DNA of 64,000 bases from Nitrospira sp. SG-bin2. Its GTDB lineage: Bacteria; Nitrospirota; Nitrospiria; Nitrospirales; Nitrospiraceae. Each line of letters begins with the position of its first letter. Position 1 is the first letter of the stretch. The notes below the pieces were generated by a model, which saw only the letters and a list, made by a program, of their open reading frames with translations, was not told the origin of the DNA and did no database searches. The stretch is from positions 1 through 64,000 of the forward strand of contig LVWT01000016.1 in NCBI GenBank assembly GCA_002083405.1, in the 5' to 3' direction. Positions 15,807 to 24,875 of this stretch are shown piece after piece. Made by a program: the position numbers and the translations under genes.

Positions 15807-18362
15807 CTATATAAGCGGCAGATCTGGACGATCACGGAATTGAAGCCACAGGCGGTGCCAATTCTTCTGTTCACAGCGCCAGAGACAATGCCGGGGAACA
15901 ACAGGATGCAGCAGAGCATCTCGCGTGCGCGCCACAGCTATTTCTGATGTGGAAATCCGGCCCGTTATCCAGATCGCCCCATCATGATCCGTACGAAGCA
16001 CACGAATATGCTCATTGGCATAGGCTTCGAGAACATCGGGAACCGGATGCCCATAGGAATTGGCCCGACCAACCGAAATCACGGCGTATTGGGGACGTAT
16101 TTGCCCAAGCCACTCACGATCAAGCGAGCTACGCGCGCCGTGATGGGGAACCTTCACGACGGTCACGGGCCGACGCCCCTCTTCCCCAAGCCGGCGCAGG
16201 CCATCGACCTCAATATCTGCCGCAAACAAGATCGAGTGGGCGCCACATTGTACGCGCGATACGATGGACTGATTGTTCAGAAATGTCCCGCTCGGCCGCT
16301 GTATTGCCCGTTCACCGCTTGTGCCCTCCGGCGGATTGAGAATGGTCAACTGGCAAGGACCGGATTGCAACAGCTCTTGCCCGCGAGCGGCAATGTGTCG
16401 TGATATCTGGTTCTCGGTCAGCGCTGCATCAAGATCGATAGAAAACTGTTCTGACCGGTCAACCCCATTCGCCCAATATCGGCCGACTGGAATATGACGG
16501 AGAACCCAGATCAGTCCGCCGACATGATCGAGCTGATCATGTGTCCCTATGACGTGATCAAGATGAGTAATGCCTCGGTTCCAAAGAAACGGCGCCACCA
16601 CCCCGCGCCCCATATCAAAACGCTCATATCGAGCCCCTCCGTCGATCAGCACCGTTTGACCATCGGGCAATTCAATGACGGCGCTGTCCCCCTGCCCCAC
16701 GTCCAGAAACGTCACTCGCCAGTGATCCCCATCCGGCCCTACACGTGGTGAAGCAATCCACCAGCACATGAAAAAGAGGGCGATGCCCGCCCCCACGATG
16801 CGGAGGCGATGCGGCATACTGCCCATACTGACTACAATGAGTCCTGCGTAAAACACGATGATGGCAGGAATCGAAGGAGCCGCGACATGCCACGCTCCAC
16901 CAGGAATACCGGCACACCAGCGGAGTCCCTGAACCATCCAGACTAGTAGCTGTTCCAATATCGTTCCGATGATCAGATCTTCGGCGCCAACGACGACTGT
17001 CCAAGCTGCAGCGAACAACCCCAGCGGAACCAGCAGAATTCCCGTAAACGGAACGGCAAACAGGTTGGTCACGATCCCCATCCATGGAACTTGATTGAAG
17101 TAGACGGCTACGACAGGAAGCGTAGCCCACGTCACCGCTCCGCTGATCACAAAGGCGTCTCGACCATACCGGGCAACAGTCTGGGCTTTGGTTTGTCCGG
17201 CACTTACGATGTCCTCGTCCCAAGCCCCCAGCCACTGCACGGTGCGGATGATCATCAACACCGAGAGGAAAGAGAGCTGAAACGAGATGTCGAAGAGGGC
17301 CCGTGGGTCATGCAGCAGAATAATCAAAGCCGCCGCTGCCATAGCATGGTGCGCTCGCCGCTCCTGTCCCAACCACAACGCAGCCAACGCCAGTGTGATC
17401 ATTGCCAAGGAACGGATGGTCGCCAGCTCAGCGCCGGCCAGCAAGGCATACAGTGCCACGACCGGCCAGGTCGCGAGAATTGCGATCTTTGTCGGAGTGA
17501 TAGTTCGAGAGAGTTCCAGTAACAGAGTTGATGGCAATCTCAAGATCGACTGTTTGCCGATCCAGAACACGACCAATGCCACCAAACCGAGATGCGACCC
17601 TGAGATCGACAGCAGATGCACCGTACCTGTCGCCATGAACCATTCCTGAAGTTCCGGTTGAAGAAACCCTCGTTCTCCTATGATGATTCCGAGGAAAATG
17701 CCGAGCGCTGGTTGACTCAATGTATTGACGGCCGCATTTCGAATCATCGCCCGCCAGCGATCGATTCGATTCCATAGCATCCAGCGCCAGGGCTCTTCAC
17801 CTGGCTCCACGATGCGCACTACATGCTCTCCTGCAACCGTCGCCGTGAAGCTAATTCCCTGACGCTCCAAATAGGCAGCGTAGTTGAACCCTCCCGGGTT
17901 CAATGATCCGATCGGAGGATGGAGTCTCGCCCGAAACGACACCAGATCCCCCTGATACAAGACCTCATCAGACTGCCGCCACACGAGACGCATCCGTCTC
18001 GATTTGAGATCGGCTCCCTGAAGCTCGACGAGCATTGTTTGGCGGTCCGGACCGTGCTGAACAGGCGCCACGATACGGCCGGTGACCTCGGTTTGCAGCA
18101 TGTCACGACGATCGGGAGGAGACGGATCAGGCTGGAGCGGCGGAATCAGAATACTCCAATAGAGCACCCCGGCAAGGAGGGAGCTATACAGCCACAGCGC
18201 CCGTTTCAATTCAATGAGCCCGGCTCGCTCGAGCAGACTCGATCCCAGGGCAAGCCCAGCCAACAGACCGGAGAGAACGACAGGAAAGAAGGGGAATTGC
18301 GATCCGCAGAAGAGACCAAACAGAAACGCAGCAGTGAGGGACGGCAGCATGAGGCCCCTCAT
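15807..18362 (-). CDS. comEC: ComEC/Rec2 DNA-uptake channel protein
   Basis: This 851-residue membrane protein is the ComEC channel that imports single-stranded DNA during transformation. Several hydrophobic segments precede an OB-like periplasmic domain (ILLQ-free region around VTGRIVAPV), then the competence membrane domain (LLSISGSHLGLVALVVFWIG, then ILLHDPRALFDISFQLSFLS), then a C-terminal metallo-beta-lactamase-like domain (FLDVGQGDSAVIELPDG, VKVPHHGARSS). The metal motif reads THDQLDHVGG, so the usual Asp/His at the third position is Gln. It lies 15 bases downstream of glmM. With comEA in the same block, competence is plausible. Confidence 0.93.
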   Translation of the reverse strand: MRGLMLPSLTAAFLFGLFCGSQFPFFPVVLSGLLAGLALGSSLLERAGLIELKRALWLYSSLLAGVLYWSILIPPLQPDPSPPDRRDMLQTEVTGRIVAPVQHGPDRQTMLVELQGADLKSRRMRLVWRQSDEVLYQGDLVSFRARLHPPIGSLNPGGFNYAAYLERQGISFTATVAGEHVVRIVEPGEEPWRWMLWNRIDRWRAMIRNAAVNTLSQPALGIFLGIIIGERGFLQPELQEWFMATGTVHLLSISGSHLGLVALVVFWIGKQSILRLPSTLLLELSRTITPTKIAILATWPVVALYALLAGAELATIRSLAMITLALAALWLGQERRAHHAMAAAALIILLHDPRALFDISFQLSFLSVLMIIRTVQWLGAWDEDIVSAGQTKAQTVARYGRDAFVISGAVTWATLPVVAVYFNQVPWMGIVTNLFAVPFTGILLVPLGLFAAAWTVVVGAEDLIIGTILEQLLVWMVQGLRWCAGIPGGAWHVAAPSIPAIIVFYAGLIVVSMGSMPHRLRIVGAGIALFFMCWWIASPRVGPDGDHWRVTFLDVGQGDSAVIELPDGQTVLIDGGARYERFDMGRGVVAPFLWNRGITHLDHVIGTHDQLDHVGGLIWVLRHIPVGRYWANGVDRSEQFSIDLDAALTENQISRHIAARGQELLQSGPCQLTILNPPEGTSGERAIQRPSGTFLNNQSIVSRVQCGAHSILFAADIEVDGLRRLGEEGRRPVTVVKVPHHGARSSLDREWLGQIRPQYAVISVGRANSYGHPVPDVLEAYANEHIRVLRTDHDGAIWITGRISTSEIAVARTRDALLHPVVPRHCLWRCEQKNWHRLWLQFRDRPDLPLI

Positions 18363-18377
18363 GCAGAGGAAAACCGT

Positions 18378-19730
18378 TTATCCGATATGCGCTCGCACGA
18401 CGCGAGCCAGTTCTTCCGCCACATCGTTGATGACGGAATCCTTCTCGCCTTCTACCATAATCCTCAGCAATGGCTCGGTCCCGGAATACCGAACGACCAC
18501 CCGTCCGCAGCCGTTCAGGCGCTGCTCGCTCTCCCGCATCGCCCGCGCGATATCGGGGATCGATTCCAGATCCGTCTTCTGCTTGACCTTCACATTCAGC
18601 AAGATCTGAGGGACCGCCGACATCGCTTTGGCCAGCTCCGACAAAGGCTGTGTTGTGCGCTTCATGAGAGACAGCACTTGCAGCGCTGAAATCAGTCCGT
18701 CCCCGGTCGTATTGTGGTCGAGAAAGATAAAATGTCCGGACTGTTCACCGCCGAAATTGTAGCCTTCCGCCTGCATCCGTTCCAGTAGATACCGGTCACC
18801 AACCGGCGTTCGGACCAGCTTGATGCCGGCCTTAGACAGGGAGAGTTCCAGGCCGAAATTGCTCATCACGGTTCCGACCACTGTCTGCCGAGCCAGAAGT
18901 CCCTGTTTATGAAGATCGAGTCCCAGGGCTGCCATGACATGATCTCCATCGATAATTGTTCCCTGTTCACACACAAAAATTGCCCGATCTGCATCGCCGT
19001 CCAGCGCGATCCCAAGATCCGCTCGATGGCGGAGAACCGCTTCTTGAAGCTGCCCTGGATGAACAGCCCCGCAGCCGGCATTGATATTCATGCCGTCCGG
19101 CTGGTTTCCAATAATTTCCACCTTGGCGCCCAGCTCTCTCAAAACCATCGGAGCCACCTTGTATGCGGCGCCGTTCGCACAATCGACGACAAGCTTCATC
19201 CCTTGAAAATCAAGATCGCGCGGGAGCGAGCGCTTGGTAAATTCAATGTATCGTCCATCGGCGTCGTCGATGCGATAGGCCTTCCCGACCAAATCCGCTG
19301 TCGGCCGAAGATGGCTGATCTCATCGGATACGATCAATTCTTCGATCCGAGCCTCCACCTCATCAGGCAGTTTGAACCCATCGTTCGAGAAAAACTTGAT
19401 CCCATTGTCCTGGTAGGGATTGTGCGATGCCGAAATCACGACCCCGGCATCAGCCTGCAGGCTACGGGTCAGAAAGGCAATGGCCGGCGTCGGCATCGGC
19501 CCGACAAGCAGCACATCGACACCCATGGAGCAGATCCCGGACGTCAAGGCGGATTCCAGCATGTACCCGGAAATGCGCGTGTCCTTCCCGATGACGATTT
19601 GGTGACGGCCGGCCCGCCGCATAAAAATATGCGCGGCCGCCCGTCCCAACTGCATCGCCATTTCGCTGGTCATGGGGTCAAGATTAGCCGTGCCTCGGAT
19701 GCCGTCCGTCCCGAATAATTTACGCATCAT
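18378..19730 (-). CDS. glmM: Phosphoglucosamine mutase
   Basis: This 450-residue enzyme interconverts glucosamine-6-phosphate and glucosamine-1-phosphate for peptidoglycan and LPS precursors. The opening RKLFGTDGIRGTAN, the phosphoserine loop VISASHNPYQDNGIKFF, the metal loop DGDADR and the C-terminal RYSGTEPLLRIM are all present. The start is one of two adjacent ATGs (19730 or 19727), overlapping the folP stop by 11 or 8 bases. The folP-glmM order is common in bacteria and suggests a shared transcript. Confidence 0.97.
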   Translation of the reverse strand: MMRKLFGTDGIRGTANLDPMTSEMAMQLGRAAAHIFMRRAGRHQIVIGKDTRISGYMLESALTSGICSMGVDVLLVGPMPTPAIAFLTRSLQADAGVVISASHNPYQDNGIKFFSNDGFKLPDEVEARIEELIVSDEISHLRPTADLVGKAYRIDDADGRYIEFTKRSLPRDLDFQGMKLVVDCANGAAYKVAPMVLRELGAKVEIIGNQPDGMNINAGCGAVHPGQLQEAVLRHRADLGIALDGDADRAIFVCEQGTIIDGDHVMAALGLDLHKQGLLARQTVVGTVMSNFGLELSLSKAGIKLVRTPVGDRYLLERMQAEGYNFGGEQSGHFIFLDHNTTGDGLISALQVLSLMKRTTQPLSELAKAMSAVPQILLNVKVKQKTDLESIPDIARAMRESEQRLNGCGRVVVRYSGTEPLLRIMVEGEKDSVINDVAEELARVVRAHIG

Positions 19731-20634
19731 GCGCCTTTCTACCTGAGGACGTGGCAGCTCCGATCGCCGCCGCCACCTTGACGACATCCGCCATCATCCC
19801 CACATCATGCACACGTAGAACTCGAGCGCCCCGGTCGACGGCAAGCGCCACCGCGGCGGCAGTTCCCCATTCGCGATACTCCGCAGAGCGGCCGACCAGT
19901 TGGCCGATGAAGGCTTTTCGTGACACTCCGACAAGCAACGGACGATCCAACATGCCCAACTCCGGCAGACGATTCAGCAATTCGAGGTTGTGCTTCAGCA
20001 GCTTACCAAAACCAATTCCAGGATCAAGCACGATATTCATTTGAGCGATGCCTGCTTCCATTGCTACCCGCATACGTTCCTTGAAAAACTGCATCACCTC
20101 CTCCACCACCTCACCATACGTCGGCGCCGTCTGCATGGTCTGGGGAGTCCCTTGCATATGCATCAGGACGACGCCCGCGCCGCATCGCGCCACCACCGAC
20201 GCCATTGCTGTATCGTCCCGCAACGCACTGACATCGTTGACGATGGACGCGCCTGCATCCAAGGCGGCTTGCGCCACTCGTGACTTGGTCGTGTCCACAG
20301 ATATCGGGACTGTTGTCCGGCGTGCCAGCTCGGCGATGACGGGAACCACTCGTCCCAGCTCGTCCTCCTCTTTCACCGGATGGGCGCCCGGCCTGGACGA
20401 TTCAGCTCCAATATCCAGAATATCCGCCCCCTGTTCAAGCAATTTGATCGCATGGGCGATTGCCCGTTCGGAGTCTAGATATCGCCCTCCGTCGTAAAAC
20501 GAATCATCCGTGACATTCACGATGCCCATAACCAGCGGACGCTCGCTGCACGTAATTTCCCGTCCCCTGGCGACAAGCCACGTCTGACAGGGCACTGCTT
20601 GCGAGGAAGATCTGCTCATGCTGACTCGTGTCAT
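19720..20634 (-). CDS. folP: Dihydropteroate synthase
   Basis: This 304-residue enzyme condenses 4-aminobenzoate with the pterin pyrophosphate in folate synthesis. It shows MGIVNVTDDSFYDGGRY, DILDIGAESSRPGA, VPISVDTTKSRVA and the C-terminal RVHDVGMMADVVK, all standard family blocks. A possible later start at MSRSSSQ (20619) would not affect the domain. It lies 131 bases after ftsH on the same strand, with a strong hairpin between them, and its end overlaps glmM. Confidence 0.95.
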   Translation of the reverse strand: MTRVSMSRSSSQAVPCQTWLVARGREITCSERPLVMGIVNVTDDSFYDGGRYLDSERAIAHAIKLLEQGADILDIGAESSRPGAHPVKEEDELGRVVPVIAELARRTTVPISVDTTKSRVAQAALDAGASIVNDVSALRDDTAMASVVARCGAGVVLMHMQGTPQTMQTAPTYGEVVEEVMQFFKERMRVAMEAGIAQMNIVLDPGIGFGKLLKHNLELLNRLPELGMLDRPLLVGVSRKAFIGQLVGRSAEYREWGTAAAVALAVDRGARVLRVHDVGMMADVVKVAAAIGAATSSGRKAHDA

Positions 20635-20722
20635 CGGTTATATGACAGAGTTCGAATCCCATGTGTGCCTCGTCACATACGAAGCGCACCAACCCAGTTC
20701 AGCGTCTTGATAAGAAAATTGC

Positions 20723-20750
20723 ACCGGTTCCCTCCCAAAAGGGAACCGGT
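20723..20750 (-). terminator. Hairpin downstream of ftsH
   Basis: A perfect 10-base inverted repeat, accggttccc and gggaaccggt, with an 8-base loop lies 16 bases after the ftsH stop. On the minus strand it is followed by a T-rich tract (caattttctta). This fits a rho-independent terminator for the hpt-ftsH transcript, leaving folP-glmM with its own start. Confidence 0.7.
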
Positions 20751-20765
20751 GACTATCGGGAGCTG

Positions 20766-22577
20766 TTAGACAGGCACCGTTTGAGAGGAAGACTGCAAGA
20801 GAATTTGATCGATCTCCCGCGCATCCAGCACTTCTTTTTCCAAGAGCGCTTCAGCTAACGCCTTCAAGCTGGTCATTTGTTCGGTCAAGACGCGCTTCGC
20901 GCGCTCATAGTTCTCCGTCACAAACCGTTTGATCTCAAGATCGATCTCCAACGCGACCTGATCGCTGACATCCCGCTTGGCCGAAAAATCACGGCCCAGG
21001 AAAACCGCATCCTCTTTCTGCCCGAACGTCAGCGGCCCCAACTTTTCACTCATTCCCCACTCACAGACCATTTTTCTCGCCAGATCCGTCGCGCGCTCCA
21101 AGTCGTTTCCGGCGCCGGTCGTGACATGCTGAAAGACCAGTTCTTCTGCAACCCGACCACCCATGAGAATCGCGAGCGTGTTATACAGGAATTCCTTCGA
21201 ATAGTTATGGCGGTCGTCGGTCGGCAACTGCATCGTCAAGCCAAGAGCCCGGCCTCTGGGAATAATCGTCACTTTATGAACCGGATCGGTTCCCGGCAAG
21301 AGTTTCGCCATCAGTGCGTGGCCGGCCTCGTGATACGCCGTAATCCGTTTCTCCTCGTCTGTCAGCATCATGCTCTTGCGTTCGGCACCCATCATGACCT
21401 TGTCTTTCGCCATTTCGAAGTCCACAGTTTCGACTTCTTTCTTGTTTTGGCGGGCCGCCCATAACGCTGCTTCGTTCACAAGATTTTCCAAGTCCGCGCC
21501 TGAAAAACCGGGCGTCCCTCGGGCAATCTTTTCCAATTCTACGTTGGCTGCAACCGGCACCTTCTTCGTATGGACTTTGAGAATCTCTGATCGGCCGCGG
21601 AGATCCGGACGATTCACGACAACCTGGCGATCGAAACGGCCTGGGCGCAGCAAAGCCGGGTCAAGCACATCGGCCCGGTTGGTTGCTGCTACGAGAATGA
21701 CGCCCTCGGTCGTGTCGAATCCATCCATTTCCACCAGCAGCTGATTGAGCGTCTGTTCGCGCTCATCATGGCCTCCGCCGAGCCCTGCGCCACGCAATCG
21801 ACCGACCGCGTCAATTTCATCGATGAAAATGATACATGGCGCGTGCTTCTTCCCCTGCTCGAACAAATCGCGCACGCGGGACGCGCCGACACCGACAAAC
21901 ATTTCCACAAAATCCGATCCGCTGATGCTGAAGAACGGCACCCCGGCTTCACCCGCGATTGCTTTTGCCAAGAGCGTTTTCCCCGTTCCAGGAGGGCCGA
22001 CGACCAACACACCCTTGGGGATACGGCCGCCGAGCTTCTGAAACTTCCTCGGATCTTTCAGGAACTCGACGATTTCGAGCACTTCTTCCTTCGCTTCATC
22101 GATACCTGCGACATCGGAGAACGTGATCTTTTTCCGCTCCTCAGTCAACATACGGGCACGGCTCTTTCCAAAGGACAAGGCCTTATTGCCCCCGACCTGC
22201 ATTTGCCGCATGAGGAAAAACCAAAGGCCGAGGAAGAGAATGAACGGCCCCCAAGTCACGAGAAACGTGATGTACCAGGGACTTTCGTCCGGAGGCTTCA
22301 CCTCGATCTGGACCCCTTTTTCACGGAACATCTTGACCATGTCAGGATAGTCTGCCGAATAGGTCCGGATGCGGGTCTTATCCTTGAGGACCCCGCTGAT
22401 GTGGTTGCCCTTCATGACGACTTTCTCGAAATCGCCCTTGTCGAGTTTGGCCATAAAATCACTGAAAATGACTTCCTCTTCAGGGGCATGAGTCGGCACG
22501 CTGAACAAATTGAAGAGCAGAATCATGAACAAGCCGACCACGACCCAGAAAAGCAAGTTCTTGACCCTGGAATTCAT
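20766..22577 (-). CDS. ftsH: ATP-dependent zinc metalloprotease FtsH
   Basis: This 603-residue protein is the membrane AAA+ protease that removes damaged or short-lived membrane and cytosolic proteins. Two transmembrane helices flank a small periplasmic domain (LLFWVVVGLFMILLFNLF near residue 8, then FILFLGLWFFLMRQM near 113). The AAA module has GPPGTGKT and FIDEIDAVG, followed by the SRH region. The zinc site HEAGH is in ITAYHEAGHALMA. Length is usual. It is separated from hpt by 109 bases that hold a candidate promoter. Confidence 0.97.
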   Translation of the reverse strand: MNSRVKNLLFWVVVGLFMILLFNLFSVPTHAPEEEVIFSDFMAKLDKGDFEKVVMKGNHISGVLKDKTRIRTYSADYPDMVKMFREKGVQIEVKPPDESPWYITFLVTWGPFILFLGLWFFLMRQMQVGGNKALSFGKSRARMLTEERKKITFSDVAGIDEAKEEVLEIVEFLKDPRKFQKLGGRIPKGVLVVGPPGTGKTLLAKAIAGEAGVPFFSISGSDFVEMFVGVGASRVRDLFEQGKKHAPCIIFIDEIDAVGRLRGAGLGGGHDEREQTLNQLLVEMDGFDTTEGVILVAATNRADVLDPALLRPGRFDRQVVVNRPDLRGRSEILKVHTKKVPVAANVELEKIARGTPGFSGADLENLVNEAALWAARQNKKEVETVDFEMAKDKVMMGAERKSMMLTDEEKRITAYHEAGHALMAKLLPGTDPVHKVTIIPRGRALGLTMQLPTDDRHNYSKEFLYNTLAILMGGRVAEELVFQHVTTGAGNDLERATDLARKMVCEWGMSEKLGPLTFGQKEDAVFLGRDFSAKRDVSDQVALEIDLEIKRFVTENYERAKRVLTEQMTSLKALAEALLEKEVLDAREIDQILLQSSSQTVPV

Positions 22578-22640
22578 CCGGATCTCCTTCGTGCTAACGT
22601 GATGCCCAAACGGAGTTTTCGATGCAACAAACTTGTCGTA

Positions 22641-22670
22641 ATGTTAACACAGCCCTATTCTGATTGACAA
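22641..22670 (-). promoter_or_regulatory. Candidate sigma70-type promoter of ftsH
   Basis: On the minus strand TTGTCA (22670-22665) is followed after 18 bases by TAACAT (22646-22641). It lies 64 bases upstream of the ftsH start, in the only non-coding gap between hpt and ftsH. Matches are 5/6 and 4/6. No mapped start supports it. Confidence 0.4.
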
Positions 22671-22686
22671 CAACGCGGGGTATTCC

Positions 22687-23229
22687 CTACTCGTCCTGCA
22701 GATCCTTTTGATCCAGGACAGCGAGGTACGGCAGGTTCCGATACTTCTGGCGATAGTCGAGCCCATATCCCACAATATACCGATCGGGAACTGTGAACCC
22801 GACGTACTCGACATGCACATCGGCAACACGGCGCTCCTGCTTGCTCAGGAGTGTACAGACATTGATGCTGCGCGGATTTTTTTTCGCAAGCGCTTTCAAC
22901 AGATATTGTGCGGTCACACCTGAGTCGACGATGTCCTCGACCAGCAACACATCCTTGCCGGCGATCGGCTCGGTCAACTCCGTCAGCAGCTTCACCTTTG
23001 CCGCAGTCTTGCTTCGCGACCCGGAGGTCGTGACGATGATGAAATCGACTCGCACCGGAATTCGGATAGCTCGCGCCAAATCGGCATAAAACGCGTACGC
23101 CCCTTTCAGCACGCCAACCAGTACGAGGTCCTTGCCCGCATAATCGGCGCTGATCTGCCGGCCCATCTCACGAATGCGGGCGCGCATCTGCTCCTGTGTG
23201 ACGATCGGCTTCCCAAACATACGTTCCAT
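22687..23229 (-). CDS. hpt: Hypoxanthine phosphoribosyltransferase
   Basis: This 180-residue purine salvage enzyme converts hypoxanthine or guanine to IMP or GMP. The PRPP-binding motif is VLLVEDIVDSGVT, with the DFIIVTTSGSRS loop and the C-terminal VGYGLDYRQKYRNLPY. I choose MERMFGKPIVTQEQM at 23229. The frame is open further upstream to 23316, but that part reads out of frame across a duplicated piece of tilS and is not family-like. The first 56 bases of the gene have a diverged second copy 165 bases upstream (see the tandem repeat). Confidence 0.95.
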   Translation of the reverse strand: MERMFGKPIVTQEQMRARIREMGRQISADYAGKDLVLVGVLKGAYAFYADLARAIRIPVRVDFIIVTTSGSRSKTAAKVKLLTELTEPIAGKDVLLVEDIVDSGVTAQYLLKALAKKNPRSINVCTLLSKQERRVADVHVEYVGFTVPDRYIVGYGLDYRQKYRNLPYLAVLDQKDLQDE

Positions 23230-23330
23230 ACCGCTAACTCTCCCGCTCTGTGAACAGCCCATCGACTGCAATGACCAGACATCGTTCGCTCGTCCCAGGC
23301 ATAGACGACCGGCCATCCTGCCGATACCCG
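23174..23330. repeat. Tandem duplication, copy A (hpt 5' end plus tilS 3' end)
   Basis: These 157 bases contain the real hpt start (23174-23229) followed by a diverged copy of the last 30 or so codons of tilS. They align base for base, with about one difference in four or five, to copy B at 23339-23496, which contains the real tilS end and a second hpt start. Shared blocks include gggcgcgcatctg, cggcttcccaaac and atcctgccgatacccg. Confidence 0.85.
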
Positions 23331-23395
23331 CTCACTCCAATACGGGCGCGCATCTGTTCCTGTGTGACAATCGGCTTCCCAAACTTATGTTTCAT
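23234..23395 (-). CDS. Chimeric 53-codon ORF, hpt N-terminus fused to tilS C-terminus
   Basis: An intact frame starts at ATG 23395, one base after the tilS TGA and behind an AGGGGGAAGAAG ribosome site. It reads MKHKFGKPIVTQEQMRARI, which matches the N-terminus of Hpt. It then passes in frame into VSGYRQDGRSS and CLVIAVDG, which match the last residues of TilS (VVGYRQDDRSA, CLVITVDG). It ends with TAG at 23234, four bases before the real hpt start. It arises from the tandem duplication and remains open with a good start signal. Whether the peptide is made or merely couples tilS to hpt translation is unknown. Confidence 0.55.
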   Translation of the reverse strand: MKHKFGKPIVTQEQMRARIGVSGYRQDGRSSMPGTSERCLVIAVDGLFTERES

Positions 23396-23496
23396 ATCAC
23401 TTCTTCCCCCTCATGGTGGGCGCTCCATCAACCGTAATGACCAAACACTGTTCGGTCGACGGAGTGAGAGCCGATCGGTCATCCTGCCGATACCCG
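23339..23496. repeat. Tandem duplication, copy B (hpt 5' copy plus true tilS 3' end)
   Basis: This is the partner of copy A. It holds the end of the functional tilS gene and, one base after its stop, a second hpt-like start codon and first 19 codons. The two copies are separated by 8 bases, so this is a direct tandem duplication of the tilS-hpt junction that has since diverged. Confidence 0.85.
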
Positions 23497-24875
23497 ACAA
23501 CCCAGACGACTCGCTCTGCTGTCGCTACCACAGGAATTCTTGTCCGATCACTACCGCACACTTTCAGATCGGTGAAAAAATCCTGAAGTTTCTTCGAGCG
23601 CCCTTTCATGCCGAAAGGACAAAACCGATCCCCCTGCTGCCACGCTCGCACCATCAATGGTCCGTCGATTCGGTCGACATCCACCATAATACGATCTTTT
23701 TCATGTCCCGTCTCATGAATATTCTTCCGCAGCGATTGTTCCACATGGATGCGCTGCCCCGTGGCAACCCAGGTGATCGTCCCCGGGACAGGTAAGACCA
23801 TCGGCACTGTCTGATGGGACCGATCATATGGCTGGTCTTGTGATGTCGGCGGACAGAACCGCACAACATCTTTACCAACGATCACAGACCCTGATGAAGT
23901 GGCAATGTTCGAAACTCTGTTCTTCCTCAGAACAGCCTGACGCACAAGCTCAACCGTGCGAAGACTCGGCGGTCGATCTACCGGACTGCATGTCTGCAGT
24001 GCTGAATGAATGAGCCGCCGCTGCACTGCGAGCGGCAGATCCCGCAGAAAGGATCGCTCGATCATCTGTCCGCCACCAGGCAACCGATCAATCCGATCAG
24101 CACTGAGCGCGGCAACGTGTCCATTCAGATACCCGTCGTCTTCACGGCAGACATCGGCGAGCCTGCAGAGGGCTTTCACGGATGCCGGCGACACCCGTTG
24201 CAAGGCCGGAATGATTTCGTGTCTGATCCGGTTCCGCAGATAGATCGGCTTATCATTACTGGAATCGAGACGAAACGACGACGCCTCACTCTGAAGATAG
24301 GCGAGGATCTCTCTCCGCCTAACCTCGTACAAAGGCCGTACGACGATGCCATCACGGCATGCTGGCATGCCGGAAAGACCGGGTAGTCCGGCCCCACGCA
24401 ACATCCAGAGCAGTACCGTTTCAGCTTGATCGTCGGCCGTATGCCCGACGGCAATCCGATCCGCCCCGCATTGGTGGGCAATGGCTGTCAGACCGCTATA
24501 GCGCACATCACGGGCTGCGGCTTGGAGAGAAGTACCCCGTGCACGATTCCGGACATTGAGTTGCATTATATGAAGCGGGATCTCCAACCTCTGGCAGAGC
24601 GCTTCCACACACTCTTGATCGCCGTCCGATTCACTCCCACGCAACCCGTAATTACCGTGAACGGCACTCAGTGTGAGCCGCCATGGCGTCCGCAGCCGAT
24701 GCAGCAGTGATACAAGCGCGACCGAATCCGGGCCGCCGGATACTGCGACAAGAAGATGCTGCCCCGGCTCAAACAAAGCTCTCGTTCGAATCGTTTTCAC
24801 CATGTGATGGAGCAAGGGCGGCCACGCCCGGCGTCCGGTCCTGCTGGCTGATTCGATCGCTTCTGCGGCCATCAC
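23397..24875 (-). CDS. tilS: tRNA(Ile)-lysidine synthase
   Basis: This 492-residue enzyme modifies C34 of tRNA-Ile(CAU) to lysidine so that it reads AUA. The PP-loop ATPase motif SGGPDS is at residues 46-51. AAARDVRYSGL, GHTADDQAETVLLWMLRGAG and the C-terminal substrate-binding region ending CLVITVDGAP are as in the family. ATG 24875 overlaps the ribF stop as ATGA; a later Met (MVKTIRTRALFEPGQ) is an alternative start. Its 3' end is duplicated just downstream. The essential role makes an intact reading frame expected. Confidence 0.95.
   Translation of the reverse strand: MMAAEAIESASRTGRRAWPPLLHHMVKTIRTRALFEPGQHLLVAVSGGPDSVALVSLLHRLRTPWRLTLSAVHGNYGLRGSESDGDQECVEALCQRLEIPLHIMQLNVRNRARGTSLQAAARDVRYSGLTAIAHQCGADRIAVGHTADDQAETVLLWMLRGAGLPGLSGMPACRDGIVVRPLYEVRRREILAYLQSEASSFRLDSSNDKPIYLRNRIRHEIIPALQRVSPASVKALCRLADVCREDDGYLNGHVAALSADRIDRLPGGGQMIERSFLRDLPLAVQRRLIHSALQTCSPVDRPPSLRTVELVRQAVLRKNRVSNIATSSGSVIVGKDVVRFCPPTSQDQPYDRSHQTVPMVLPVPGTITWVATGQRIHVEQSLRKNIHETGHEKDRIMVDVDRIDGPLMVRAWQQGDRFCPFGMKGRSKKLQDFFTDLKVCGSDRTRIPVVATAERVVWVVGYRQDDRSALTPSTEQCLVITVDGAPTMRGKK

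Noticed and set aside
23230..23316. N-terminal extension of hpt
   Set aside because: It reads the duplicated tilS tail in the wrong frame; the family start MERMFGKPIV has its own ribosome site.
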